Shown piece after piece: positions 16,995 to 26,156 of a stretch of DNA of 64,000 nucleotides; positions within the stretch are counted from its first letter, which is position 1; the number at the start of each line of letters is the position of its first letter. The notes under the pieces were generated by a model. The model searched no databases, was not told the DNA's origin, and was given only the letters and a program-made list of their open reading frames with translations. Location: assembly GCF_008327825.1 (NCBI RefSeq), contig NZ_AP019827.1:248001-312000 (forward strand), read 5' to 3'. Both the position numbers and the translations under genes were made by a program. This stretch comes from Leptotrichia shahii (GTDB taxonomy: Bacteria; Fusobacteriota; Fusobacteriia; Fusobacteriales; Leptotrichiaceae).

Positions 16995-17885
16995 TTAAAA
17001 ATCTTTTGCATTTAGCCATTTTAAAATTTCATCATAAATTTCATATTTGTTTGTTTCATTAAGAGATTCATGCCGTCCATTCTTATTTTCAAGAATGTTT
17101 ATTCTTCTTTTTTTCTTTCTTAATGTATTAAAAATTTGATTAATATATGGAATATCTATTACTTTGTCATCTGTTCCATAAATGGCTAATATTCTCGCAT
17201 ATTCATCTAATTTTTTATAGTTTCTATTGATAAATCCTATTGTGGAAAAAATTCCAGAATAAAACTTTGGTGTGACAGAATAGCCGCAAAGCTCATTATT
17301 TTCATATTTTTTATTTTCAGTTTCATCTCTTGTAAGCCAGTCGAATTTTGTTTTATTTGGCTCAAAATTTGCGTTCCACTTTTCTGAAATTTTATTAAAT
17401 ACAGAAACTTTTCTGAAAATCGCTTTTTCTAAAAAAGTGGCAAAATTTCCACCTATAGCTATTAACTGGCTTTTCAATGGAAAACCTGATAAAATAAAAT
17501 ATTTATATTTATTTCTGATTCCCCATTCTGTCCCAATCAAAGAACCCATACTATGCCCCAAAATTGTAGTATTGTTTGGAGTTGCTCCAACTTTGCTCAA
17601 AACTTTTTTAAAAAAGGAATCAATATCTTTAAAGACAGATTTTATTCCCCCTTTTCCAAAATCTCCAATTTCACTATCTTTTAATTCCCCATGACCACGA
17701 ATTTCCATAACAAACACATTATATCCATTTGAAGCCAAAAATTCCCCAAATTCAGCATATCTGTCAATAGGTTCGGTCATTCCGTGAAATATTACAATAT
17801 TATTTTTATATTTATATCTTTTTGATTCAAAAAATAAATAAGGAACCTTTTTTCCATCAAAACTTTCAAAATACTGTTTTTTCAT
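16995..17885 (-). CDS. Alpha/beta hydrolase, lysophospholipase/monoglyceride lipase type
   Basis: A 296-residue serine hydrolase of the Hydrolase_4 (S33-like) family. The oxyanion segment is VIFHGMTEP, followed by MEIRGHGELKDS, which is the R-G-H-G motif typical of lysophospholipases. The nucleophile is S112 in GHSMGS; the acid is in IYGTDDKVID and the histidine in NGRHESLNE. There is no signal peptide or lipobox, so it is cytoplasmic. An AAGGGA site precedes the ATG. The substrate is probably an acyl ester; lipid turnover is inferred from the family only. Confidence 0.85.
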   Translation of the reverse strand: MKKQYFESFDGKKVPYLFFESKRYKYKNNIVIFHGMTEPIDRYAEFGEFLASNGYNVFVMEIRGHGELKDSEIGDFGKGGIKSVFKDIDSFFKKVLSKVGATPNNTTILGHSMGSLIGTEWGIRNKYKYFILSGFPLKSQLIAIGGNFATFLEKAIFRKVSVFNKISEKWNANFEPNKTKFDWLTRDETENKKYENNELCGYSVTPKFYSGIFSTIGFINRNYKKLDEYARILAIYGTDDKVIDIPYINQIFNTLRKKKRRINILENKNGRHESLNETNKYEIYDEILKWLNAKDF

Positions 17886-17954
17886 TATTTCCCTTCCTAA
17901 AAAACATTATTCTATTTATTAACGTAAATTATTCCCGCTTGTAGAAGTCTGCAT

Positions 17955-18020
17955 TTTATTAGATTTAAGTAGAACAGTTATAACTCTAGAGTTTAGTTTT
18001 AAAGTAGTCTTGTGTAATGT
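17955..18020 (+). repeat. Dispersed 70-bp repeat, copy near 17985
   Basis: Its core TTTAAGTAGAACAGTTATAA ... GAGTTTAGTTTTAAAGTAGT aligns with the copies at 57150-57232 (same strand) and 62371-62450 (opposite strand), sharing TTAAGTA, the TCATAG-like centre and GAGTT.GGTTTTA. Differences are mostly transitions. Confidence 0.55.
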
Positions 18021-18282
18021 ATATATTTATTATAATACAATATTATTTTTTTTGCAATTACAAATTTTATTGTTGGCTTTATCTCCATTTAAAAAATAGA
18101 ATAGCCGTTATATTTTAGCTTTTAAGAATTTTTTCAAAAAAAATCATAAATTTTGAAAATTATTAGTATATTTTTTATCAATAAAAATAGAACTTAAAAA
18201 GTATAATTTTAAAAATATTCTTGTATGTGTTTAATTTTAAATTAATTTTAATAAATCGTTGGAAACCCTTATTTTAGGTAGA

Positions 18283-18300
18283 TTTCTCAAAATTGAGAAA
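18283..18300. promoter_or_regulatory. 18-bp palindrome, candidate operator
   Basis: TTTCTCAA (18283-18290) and TTGAGAAA (18293-18300) form a perfect inverted repeat with a 2-bp centre. It lies about 105 nt before the start codon of the regulator-like gene, a place suitable for autoregulation. Confidence 0.4.
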
Positions 18301-18327
18301 GTCAAAAAAGTCATCTAAAAAAATAAA

Positions 18328-18396
18328 CTCATAATTGTTATTATGAAAATATTCGCAAACATTGATATTGCGAGTTTAATTAAGAATTATGAGGAG
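18328..18396 (+). promoter_or_regulatory. Nested hairpin covering the ribosome-binding site
   Basis: Outer arms CTCATAATT (18328-18336) and AATTATGAG (18385-18393) are perfect complements; inside them TCGCAA (18353-18358) and TTGCGA (18368-18373) form a second stem. The 3' outer arm overlaps the GAGGAG ribosome site (18391-18396), so folding should hinder translation of the next gene. This suggests an RNA switch, a thermometer or a protein-binding site. Confidence 0.5.
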
Positions 18397-18406
18397 AAAA
18401 CAATCA

Positions 18407-19840
18407 ATGGGAATTGATTTTAATGAAAGTGATATATTAAAGGATATTTTAAATTTTAAAATTGTTAATAGAAGAAAATTAGAGGAAAAATATGGATTTA
18501 AAATATTGGATTACACAATTGAACATATAAATGATTTTTTATGTGAAAATAACAATGGAATAATACATAAAAGTAAAAATTATTTATATTATTTTGGAAA
18601 ATATTATGAAGAACTATTCAAAGTGGATGATAGAAGCATAAATATGAAAATGTCATTCAGGAGAGAACTTATCACGCTTATCTTGCTGCTTGGAAAAGAA
18701 AAGTTGAATATTTATAAATTCAATAAGCAAATCAGACGAAATGAACAAAATACCAAAAATATTCAAAATGATCTAAAGCAGATATTAAAAATTTATAATA
18801 TAAAGCATTCAGAATATGTAAAAATATCGAATATCGAAAAATTATTTGAAAGTAAAAATTATGACCTTAAGGAATTAAGAGAAAATTATTTAATGGAAAT
18901 ACTGATGAGAAGAATGGAAAAGATTTATATTGGGAAAAGTACATATCAGGAAAATTTTTATTTTAAGATATTACAGGAAATTTTGGAATTAAAAGGAATT
19001 AAATATATGAAGAAACTTATTTTTTCGTATATTGAACAGTCTACCGATATAATTTCAATGTATGAGAAATATTCTATATTGACATATTTTATTTTGAATA
19101 TGAGAAATACAAATATAAAATTTAAATACTGTATAAAAAGAACTGCTGAAACTGAAGAATTTTTCTTAATGATGGAGAAAATTTACAAAAGAGAAAAATT
19201 GAAGATGGATTATAAATTTATTACGTTATTTTATAAAAAATTACATAGAAAGAAAAGAAAACCTGAAAAAATATTAAGTGAAATTAATAAGGCTGTAATG
19301 GTTGAAAAAAGTCGAGAGACATTTGGAATAAAAAAAGTGGAAATTAAAAAGAAAAAAGAAGATAAAGTAGAGGTTTATAGTATTGCTGAAACATCTGTAA
19401 ATTTTGGAAATGAAAATTTGTTAAATAAAAAACTTGTGAAAAAGTATATTCATTTGGATGAAACTTCAAAAATAAAGACATTAGTTTTAGTTGATGTAGA
19501 AGAAAATCAGATTTTAAAGTCATTTAACAAAGTAATGAAATTTTTTAATTTTGTAGAAGTAGTAGAAATATATCACTTAAACAATTTTAAGAAGATTATT
19601 ACAAAAAATAATACAAATTATGAGCAGATACTGATAATTTCAAATTCAAAATTTTTAAATATAATAAGAAACTTTTCAGATATTCCCATTTTTAATTTTG
19701 TATTAGGAAAAGAAAGAGGGACTTTACAAAGCAGAACTAATATTTTGAAGCAAATGATATATTTACGTACAATGATGTTTCAGTATTTGGAATTTAAAAA
19801 AGATAGGAAAATATTTCGTAAAAGAATGAACTACAGGTAA
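18407..19840 (+). CDS. Unknown protein, probable BglG/Mga-like regulator
   Basis: I do not recognise this 477-residue protein as a named family. The layout suggests a transcription factor. Residues 5-65 look like a first winged helix. Residues 85-150 begin RRELITLILLLGKEKLNIYK and read like the second helix-turn-helix of BglG/Mga proteins. A long helical middle (150-260) could be PRD-like. The end (about 365-420; TLVLVDVEENQILKSFNKVMK, then EQILIISN) looks like a Rossmann-type, EIIB-like domain. It is very rich in K, I and N and has no membrane segment. ATG 18407 is chosen because GAGGAG (18391-18396) lies 10 nt upstream; ATG 18389 overlaps that site. The gene precedes pflB but has its own transcription signals. 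Confidence 0.55.
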   Translation: MGIDFNESDILKDILNFKIVNRRKLEEKYGFKILDYTIEHINDFLCENNNGIIHKSKNYLYYFGKYYEELFKVDDRSINMKMSFRRELITLILLLGKEKLNIYKFNKQIRRNEQNTKNIQNDLKQILKIYNIKHSEYVKISNIEKLFESKNYDLKELRENYLMEILMRRMEKIYIGKSTYQENFYFKILQEILELKGIKYMKKLIFSYIEQSTDIISMYEKYSILTYFILNMRNTNIKFKYCIKRTAETEEFFLMMEKIYKREKLKMDYKFITLFYKKLHRKKRKPEKILSEINKAVMVEKSRETFGIKKVEIKKKKEDKVEVYSIAETSVNFGNENLLNKKLVKKYIHLDETSKIKTLVLVDVEENQILKSFNKVMKFFNFVEVVEIYHLNNFKKIITKNNTNYEQILIISNSKFLNIIRNFSDIPIFNFVLGKERGTLQSRTNILKQMIYLRTMMFQYLEFKKDRKIFRKRMNYR

Positions 19841-19938
19841 TTTAAGCGTTTAATTATATAAATTATTTTTTTCACTATTTTACGGCGTTTGAGCAACTTT
19901 TTTTGTAAAAAATTTTTTCAATAATTTAAAAAATATAT

Positions 19939-19967
19939 TTGCTTTTATGAAATTTTTGGGGTATAAT
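19939..19967 (+). promoter_or_regulatory. Promoter of pflB
   Basis: TTGCTT (19939-19944), 17 nt and TATAAT (19962-19967) lie about 85 nt before the start codon. No clear FNR or Rex box was found by eye. Confidence 0.65.
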
Positions 19968-20052
19968 AGGTGTGGAGTTAAGTTCAATATTATAATGATT
20001 ACAAGTAAATAGATAACAAATATTAAAAATTGAAAGGATGTGTTGTTAAGTA

Positions 20053-22284
20053 ATGGACGCATGGAGAGGATTTAAAGAAGGAAATTGGAAAGACAACATT
20101 GATGTTACAGAATTTATCAGATTAAACTACACAGAATATTTAGGAGATGACAGTTTTTTAGAAGGACCGACTGAAGCGACTACTAAATTATGGAAAAATC
20201 TTTCTGAAAAATTTAAAGTAGAAAGAGAAAAAGGTATTTATGATGCTGAAACTAAAATACCTTCTCAAATAGATGCTTATGGAGCTGGATACATTGATAA
20301 AGATTTGGAACAAATTGTAGGACTTCAAACTGATGCACCTTTAAAAAGAGCAATCTTTCCAAATGGTGGATTAAGAATGGTAAAAAATAGTTTAAATGCT
20401 TTTGGATACGAATTAGATCCTGAAACTGAAGAAATTTTTACTAAATACAGAAAAACTCACAATGACGGAGTTTTCTCAGCTTATACTGACCAAATCAAAA
20501 AAGCAAGACACACAGGAATTATTACAGGACTTCCAGATGCTTATGGACGTGGAAGAATTATTGGAGATTACAGAAGAGTTGCACTTTACGGAGTTGACAG
20601 ACTGATAGCTGATAGAGAAGAACAATTTAAAAACTTAGATCCAGCTGAAATGACAGAAGATGTTATTAGACTTAGAGAAGAAATTTTTGAACAAGTTAAA
20701 GCATTAAAAGCATTGAAGAGAATGGCTGAAGCTTATGGATTTGATATTTCGGGACCAGCTACTAACGGTAAAGAAGCAGTACAATGGTTGTATTTTGCAT
20801 ACTTAGCCGCTACAAAAGATCAAAATGGAGCTGCAATGAGTATTGGAAGAACTTCTACATTCTTAGATATTTTCTTGGAAAGAGATTTACAGGAAGGAAC
20901 TTTGACTGAAAAAGAAGCTCAAGAAATAATGGATCACTTTGTAATGAAATTAAGAATAATTAGATTCTTAAGAACACCTGAATACGATGCATTGTTCTCA
21001 GGAGATCCAGTTTGGGTAACTGAATCAATCGGAGGAATGGGATTAGACGGAAGATCAATGGTTACAAAAAATTCATTTAGAATTTTACACACATTGTATA
21101 ACATGGGAACTTCGCCTGAACCAAACTTAACAGTATTATGGAGTGAAAAATTGCCTGAAACTTGGAAAAAATTCTGTGCTAAAGTGTCAATTGATACTTC
21201 ATCAGTACAATATGAAAATGACGACATTATGAGACCACAATTTGGGAATGACTATGGAATCGCATGTTGCGTATCTCCAATGACAATTGGACATCAAATG
21301 CAATTCTTTGGAGCAAGAGTAAACTTGCCAAAAGCATTGTTATACGCAATTAACGGTGGTAAAGATGAAAAATCTAAGATTCAAGTTACACCAGTTGGAC
21401 AATTTGAACCAATCAAAGGTGAATACTTAGAATTTGACGAAGTATGGGAAAAATTAGATAAAGTGTTAGACTGGTTAGCTTCAACTTATGTTAAAGCATT
21501 GAATATTATTCACTATATGCATGACAAATATTCTTATGAAGCATTAGAAATGTCATTGCACGACATTAATATTAGAAGAACAGAAGCATTTGGAATTGCT
21601 GGACTTTCAATTATTGCAGATTCACTTGCGGCTATTAAATATGGTAAAGTAAAAGTTGTAAGAGATGAAGAAGGAGATGCAGTTGACTATATTAATGAAA
21701 AAGACTATGTTCCATTTGGAAATAATGACGACGCAACTGACCAATTTGCAGTAGATATTACAAGAAGATTTATGAACAAATTGAGAACTCACAAAATGTA
21801 TAGAGATGCAATACCTACACAATCAGTATTGACAATTACTTCAAATGTTGTATACGGTAAGAAAACAGGAAATACACCTGATGGAAGAAGAGCTGGAGCA
21901 CCATTTGGTCCAGGAGCAAACCCTATGCATGGAAGAGATACAAGAGGAGCTGTTGCTTCACTTGCTTCAGTAGCTAAAATTCCGTTTGAAGATGCAAATG
22001 ATGGAATTTCTTATACATTCGCAATTACACCAGAAACATTAGGTAAAAATGCAAATGAAAAACAAACTAACTTAGTTGGATTAATGGACGGATATTTCAA
22101 CCAAACAGGACACCACTTAAATGTAAATGTATTCGGAAGAGATTTATTAGAAGATGCAATGGAACATCCTGAAAATTATCCACAATTGACAATCAGAGTT
22201 TCTGGATATGCAGTAAACTTCGTTAAATTGACTAGAGAACAACAATTAGATGTAATTAACAGAACAATTTCAAATAAAATGTAG
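20053..22284 (+). CDS. pflB: Formate C-acetyltransferase (pyruvate formate-lyase)
   Basis: A glycyl-radical enzyme converting pyruvate and CoA to acetyl-CoA and formate under anaerobic conditions; it is a main step of mixed-acid fermentation. The 743-residue product has the adjacent catalytic cysteines C405-C406 in GIACCVSPM and the radical glycine G718 in RVSGYAV, close to the C-terminus as expected (E. coli 418/419 and 734). The N-terminal WRGFKEGNW and PTEAT segments match true PFL and not the diol-dehydratase or choline-lyase branches. Codon use is more regular than in neighbours, suggesting high expression. A hairpin follows, then pflA. Confidence 0.97.
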   Translation: MDAWRGFKEGNWKDNIDVTEFIRLNYTEYLGDDSFLEGPTEATTKLWKNLSEKFKVEREKGIYDAETKIPSQIDAYGAGYIDKDLEQIVGLQTDAPLKRAIFPNGGLRMVKNSLNAFGYELDPETEEIFTKYRKTHNDGVFSAYTDQIKKARHTGIITGLPDAYGRGRIIGDYRRVALYGVDRLIADREEQFKNLDPAEMTEDVIRLREEIFEQVKALKALKRMAEAYGFDISGPATNGKEAVQWLYFAYLAATKDQNGAAMSIGRTSTFLDIFLERDLQEGTLTEKEAQEIMDHFVMKLRIIRFLRTPEYDALFSGDPVWVTESIGGMGLDGRSMVTKNSFRILHTLYNMGTSPEPNLTVLWSEKLPETWKKFCAKVSIDTSSVQYENDDIMRPQFGNDYGIACCVSPMTIGHQMQFFGARVNLPKALLYAINGGKDEKSKIQVTPVGQFEPIKGEYLEFDEVWEKLDKVLDWLASTYVKALNIIHYMHDKYSYEALEMSLHDINIRRTEAFGIAGLSIIADSLAAIKYGKVKVVRDEEGDAVDYINEKDYVPFGNNDDATDQFAVDITRRFMNKLRTHKMYRDAIPTQSVLTITSNVVYGKKTGNTPDGRRAGAPFGPGANPMHGRDTRGAVASLASVAKIPFEDANDGISYTFAITPETLGKNANEKQTNLVGLMDGYFNQTGHHLNVNVFGRDLLEDAMEHPENYPQLTIRVSGYAVNFVKLTREQQLDVINRTISNKM

Positions 22285-22346
22285 TTTTTGAAAATTTAAA
22301 AATTTAATTGCTAAAATAAATTTAATAAATTGTTAGAAATATGAAA

Positions 22347-22394
22347 AATGTCGCATAGTTTCATAAGAATATGAGTTATGCGGCATTATTTTCT
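22347..22394 (+). terminator. Terminator after pflB
   Basis: AATGTCGCATA (22347-22357) pairs with TATGCGGCATT (22377-22387), and an inner TCATA/TATGA stem caps it; ATTTTCT follows. It should reduce read-through into pflA. Confidence 0.75.
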
Positions 22395-22485
22395 ATTATG
22401 TGGCTTGAAATTTAATTTATAATAAATTTGTTAGATGCTATTTCTCATTTTTTGGTAATAGATTTATTATGGATTTTCAGTGTTA

Positions 22486-22507
22486 GCAAGAGGTATTTTC
22501 CTCTTGT
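22486..22507 (+). repeat. CAAGRGG hairpin, family copy B
   Basis: CAAGAGG (22487-22493) and CCTCTTG (22500-22506) form a perfect stem with loop TATTTT, the same design as the CAAGGGG hairpins at 5714 and 52379. It lies in the 331-bp pflB-pflA spacer, which otherwise shows only the pflB terminator and A/T-rich sequence. Confidence 0.6.
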
Positions 22508-22615
22508 CATAAAATAAATAAAGTTTGATGTTGATGACATAGCCAATAAATTTAAAATAAAATTTAAGTTATTGAACAAATTTATTGAATAGAAAGAGAA
22601 AGAGAGAAAATTAAT

Positions 22616-23350
22616 ATGGAAATAAAAGGGTATATTCATTCATTTGAATCTTTTGGGACAAAGGATGGACCGGGAATTAGATTTGTGCTGTTTTTGCAGG
22701 GATGTCCTTTGAGATGCTTGTATTGCCATAATGTAGATACTTGGGAAATTAAAGATAAAAAGATGATAATGACAGCACAGGAAGTTATGAAGGAAATTTT
22801 AAAAGTAAAAGGATTTATAAAAAGTGGCGGAGTTACTGTATCTGGTGGTGAGCCTTTGATGCAGCCTGAATTTTTAATGGAATTGTTTAAACTTTGCCGT
22901 GAAAATGGTATTCATACAGCACTTGACACATCTGGATATATTTTCAATGAAAAGGCGAAAAAAGTATTGGAGCTTGTGGATATGGTACTTTTAGATATTA
23001 AGCACATAAATCCTGAAAAATATAAAATATTGACCTCAGTAGAACTTGACAATACATTAAAATTTGCAAAATATTTGAACGAAATTAATAAGCCAACTTG
23101 GCTAAGATATGTACTGGTTCCAGGGTATTCTGATGATGAAAATGACTTGCATGAGTGGGCAAAGTTTGTGTCACAGTTAAAAAATGTGGAAAGAGTGGAT
23201 GTTTTGCCGTTTCATCAAATGGGGCAGTATAAATGGGAAAAGGTTGGAAAAGAGTATAAGTTAAAGGATACACCGACACCGACACGAGAATTAGTTGAAA
23301 AAGCTGAGGGAATTTTTAGATCTTATGGGTTAAAATTATTGGATAAATAA
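22616..23350 (+). CDS. pflA: Pyruvate formate-lyase activating enzyme
   Basis: A radical-SAM enzyme that makes the glycyl radical on PflB. The 244-residue protein has the CX3CX2C cluster at C30, C34 and C37 (GCPLRCLYCHN), the preceding FESFGTKDGPGIRFVLFLQG typical of PFL activases, the GGE motif in VSGGEPLMQPEF and the SAM-contact DTSGY. It lacks the extra ferredoxin-like insert of dehydratase activases, which supports PflB as partner. GAGAGA is the nearest ribosome site. It is separated from pflB by 331 bp with a terminator, so it may have its own promoter. Confidence 0.95.
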   Translation: MEIKGYIHSFESFGTKDGPGIRFVLFLQGCPLRCLYCHNVDTWEIKDKKMIMTAQEVMKEILKVKGFIKSGGVTVSGGEPLMQPEFLMELFKLCRENGIHTALDTSGYIFNEKAKKVLELVDMVLLDIKHINPEKYKILTSVELDNTLKFAKYLNEINKPTWLRYVLVPGYSDDENDLHEWAKFVSQLKNVERVDVLPFHQMGQYKWEKVGKEYKLKDTPTPTRELVEKAEGIFRSYGLKLLDK

Positions 23351-23354
23351 AATT

Positions 23355-23397
23355 AAGGGAATTACTTCTATTTTTATTAGAATCGGTTCCCTTTTAA
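23355..23397. terminator. Bidirectional terminator between pflA and the minus-strand gene
   Basis: AAGGGAA (23355-23361) pairs with TTCCCTT (23387-23393); inside, TTCTA pairs with TAGAA. T-rich sequence follows on the plus strand. Confidence 0.75.
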
Positions 23398-23398
23398 T

Positions 23399-24430
23399 TT
23401 ACTTGTTTTCACATATTTGCTTCATTCTATAATTTAATTCGTTAAAATCAATAATTTTAGCCTGCCTATGTATCTCCCTGCCTTCATAAAATAAAATAAC
23501 TACTGGAACTGAAAATAAACTTAATTGTCCAATAGCTTCAGGAATTTCAGTGGCTTCAATATAATAGGCTGGAAAATTTTCTTCATTTACAATTTTTTCA
23601 ACTTTTGGCATATCAGCATGACAGATACTGCAGTTATTCATAGAAACATATAATAAAAAATATTTTTCTTTTTTTATTTTATTTAGTATTTGTTTATAAT
23701 TTTTAAGTTTTTGCATTTGATTATTCCTTTTTGTAAGATTGTCCAAAAATTCATAAAGAAGATTATTCATTTCATTGTAATCGTAATCACGGATTGTTTG
23801 AGGTGATTGGACATAAGGTAAAGTTTGGCTTTTCTTCTCAAGATCTTTATCTGAATTAATTAGTAATTCTGCCACTTTTTTTGTGAATTCAAGATGGCAT
23901 TGAAAGCCGTAGTGCTTTTTGCTGTATTTTATAATTTGTCGTGGGCATCCTTTACTTTTTGCTAAAATTTCTGCCGTGTCAGGCAGTCCTGGCATATCGC
24001 TGTGCCAATGTCCAGTTATAGCTTGTTTTCCAAAATGTTTAATATTTTCATCTTCCAATCCAGCTTCAGTTAGTTCAATTGGAAAATTCCCAATTTCGCA
24101 AGAAGGGCTTTTTTCTGTAGTTCCACCATAAGCTTCTCCTAAAAGTTGAGCTCCAAGACAAACTCCAACTATGTATTTATCAGCTTTTATAGCCTTTTTA
24201 ATCAAATCAATTTCAGCTTTTGGATTAAAATAAGGAAACTCGCTATTATCTCCAATTGGACTTTGAGGGCCTCCCATTACTATTAAAAAATCAAATGAAT
24301 CCGCATTTTCAGGAAGTTTCTCATTTTGATAGACTTTTGTCATTGTAACATCATGTCCAGAAAGTGCTGCCCAAGCAAGATAAGCTCCTGGGACTTCAAA
24401 TATTTCGTGTAATATGAAGTGTATTTTCAT
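23399..24430 (-). CDS. Class I glutamine amidotransferase fused to a thioredoxin-like domain
   Basis: One 343-residue frame holds two domains. Residues 1-195 are a class I glutamine amidotransferase of the GMP-synthase-like/YfeJ group: oxyanion segment VMGGPQSP, nucleophile C91 in GVCLGAQLLGEAYGG, and the H179-x-E181 pair in QCHLEF. Residues 238-343 are a thioredoxin fold: LLYVSMNNCSIC with a C267-x-x-C270 pair, the cis-proline segment FSVPVVILFYEGREI and a final helix. In related bacteria these usually occur as separate proteins. A redox-linked amidotransferase or peptide hydrolase is possible, but the reaction is unknown. AAGGAG precedes the ATG. The frame has no stop or shift between domains. 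Confidence 0.8.
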   Translation of the reverse strand: MKIHFILHEIFEVPGAYLAWAALSGHDVTMTKVYQNEKLPENADSFDFLIVMGGPQSPIGDNSEFPYFNPKAEIDLIKKAIKADKYIVGVCLGAQLLGEAYGGTTEKSPSCEIGNFPIELTEAGLEDENIKHFGKQAITGHWHSDMPGLPDTAEILAKSKGCPRQIIKYSKKHYGFQCHLEFTKKVAELLINSDKDLEKKSQTLPYVQSPQTIRDYDYNEMNNLLYEFLDNLTKRNNQMQKLKNYKQILNKIKKEKYFLLYVSMNNCSICHADMPKVEKIVNEENFPAYYIEATEIPEAIGQLSLFSVPVVILFYEGREIHRQAKIIDFNELNYRMKQICENK

Positions 24431-24615
24431 TTTTTGTGCTCCTTCAAATTTTAGATTTTTGGTGAAATCACTTTAAAATTAAGATTTTATTCAAATTTTA
24501 AGGTCAAAGAGATCAAGTATATTATATAATTTTCATCAAGAAAATTCAAGAAAAGGATTCAAACAAGAAATTTTGCAAAGAAATTAAAAAAACTTATAAA
24601 AATTAGGTGGATATA

Positions 24616-24624
24616 TGATATAAT
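24616..24624 (+). promoter_or_regulatory. Extended -10 promoter of tmcAL
   Basis: TGATATAAT (24616-24624) is an extended -10 element 36 nt before the start codon; no convincing -35 is seen. Confidence 0.5.
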
Positions 24625-24659
24625 ATGTGTAACGTAAGAAAAATTTTTAGGAGAAAAAA

Positions 24660-26021
24660 TTGTTAAAAATAGGAATTGTAGCTGAATACAATCCGTTTCA
24701 CAATGGTCATTTGTATCAAATCCGGAAAATTAAGGAAATATTTGGTAAAAATGTTTTTATTGCAGTTGTGATAAGTGGAGATTTCGTTCAGCGAGGAGAA
24801 ATTTCGTTTTTGGATAAATGGGAGAAAACTCAGGTTAATTTAGAGTATGGAGTTAATTTAATTACAGAGCTCCCACTTTACTATTCAATTCAAAATGCTG
24901 AGATTTTTTCAAAGATGGCGACACAAATTTTGGATTATTTGGGAATGGATATTCAGGTTTTTGGAGCAGAAGAAGAAAACATTGAGGTTTTGCAAAAGGT
25001 GCTTGATTTGCAGAAAAGTCAGGATTATAAGGACAAACTTATGGAGTATATGAAAAAGGGCAATAGTTACAGCACTTCTCAAAGGTTGGCATTGAAGGAA
25101 TATGGACTGGATAGAATTGTGAAATCGAATAATATTTTGGCTTTGGAATATATGCGTGAGATTGAAAAAAGTAATCTTAAAATAAAGCCGTTTATTGTAA
25201 AAAGGGAAATTTCAGAATATAATGAAGAAAAAGTTGAAAAAGAGAGGGAAGAGTTTGCCAGTGCTTCGTTTTTACGGAATGAACTGGAAAAAATATTAGA
25301 AGAATTTTGTGGCGATAAAAATTTAAAATCTAAAAAACTTATTTTGGAAAAGCTGGAAAAAATTCAGAAATTTGTGCCAAAAAAGTCTTTTGAAATAATT
25401 CTTGAAAATTTAGAATTTAAAATAAAAAATGGAATTAATTGGCAAAAATTAAAGAAAGAAATCTTTAAAATCGTAAAATATAAGATTTTGACTGAAAAAA
25501 AAGAAAAAATAATGAAAATATATGACATTAATTGTGAAATTTATGCTAGAATATATAGGGGAGCGGCAATTTCAAAAAATTATAAGGAATTTTTGGAAAA
25601 TACGAAATCAAGAAACTTGTCAAATAAGCGTGTAGAGCGGATTATTTTAAATATTTTGCTAAACATAAAGGCTGAAATGATGGATTTTGAGATAAATTAT
25701 GTCAGAATTTTAGGATTTGATAAAAAGGGACAGAAATATTTGAAAAAAATTCGAGAAAATAATAATTTTGAAGATATTGAAGGGAAAAATGATTTTGAGA
25801 AAAAAAATATTTTTGTAAATTGGAAGGATATTGAAAAATTTGGAAGTTTTTCTGAAAATAATGGGAATATGGAAAATTCAGAAAATATAAAAAATTTTAA
25901 AATTCAAGAAAATTTTTTTAAAAAAATAAAAATTGAAAAAAATGGATTTCTATTAAAAGAATTATTTTTAGAAAAAAGAGAAAAATTGAATCCAATTATT
26001 TATTTGAATAATCAAAATTAA
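24660..26021 (+). CDS. tmcAL: tRNA(Met) cytidine acetate ligase TmcAL
   Basis: TmcAL uses ATP and acetate to form N4-acetylcytidine at the wobble position of elongator tRNA-Met. Residues 1-17 read LKIGIVAEYNPFHNGH with the nucleotidyl-transferase HxGH motif (14-17), followed by VISGDFVQRGE and SNNILALEY, all family hallmarks. The product has 453 residues; the last 80 (ENNNFEDIEGKNDFEKKN and on) are low-complexity and K/N/E-rich and may be a lineage-specific tail. Translation starts at TTG 24660 after AGGAG. It diverges from the amidotransferase gene. Confidence 0.88.
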   Translation: MLKIGIVAEYNPFHNGHLYQIRKIKEIFGKNVFIAVVISGDFVQRGEISFLDKWEKTQVNLEYGVNLITELPLYYSIQNAEIFSKMATQILDYLGMDIQVFGAEEENIEVLQKVLDLQKSQDYKDKLMEYMKKGNSYSTSQRLALKEYGLDRIVKSNNILALEYMREIEKSNLKIKPFIVKREISEYNEEKVEKEREEFASASFLRNELEKILEEFCGDKNLKSKKLILEKLEKIQKFVPKKSFEIILENLEFKIKNGINWQKLKKEIFKIVKYKILTEKKEKIMKIYDINCEIYARIYRGAAISKNYKEFLENTKSRNLSNKRVERIILNILLNIKAEMMDFEINYVRILGFDKKGQKYLKKIRENNNFEDIEGKNDFEKKNIFVNWKDIEKFGSFSENNGNMENSENIKNFKIQENFFKKIKIEKNGFLLKELFLEKREKLNPIIYLNNQN

Positions 26022-26156
26022 AATACAGGCAACTATAAAAGTAAAATCTTTAAAAATTAAGCAGTAGTAGTAAGGAAATAAAAAAATGATATTATTTAAA
26101 GAGATTTTATATGCTTTTATAAATGTTAAAAAATTAAAGTAGAATAGGAGTGAGTT

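Larger units (their letters stand above)
17886..18406 (+). other. Regulatory-looking spacer before the unknown regulator gene
   Basis: The 521-bp space contains a decayed copy of the dispersed 70-bp repeat (about 17955-18020), a lone TATAAT (18202-18207), an 18-bp palindrome (18283-18300) and a long nested hairpin (18328-18393). No gene is seen in it. Confidence 0.6.
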
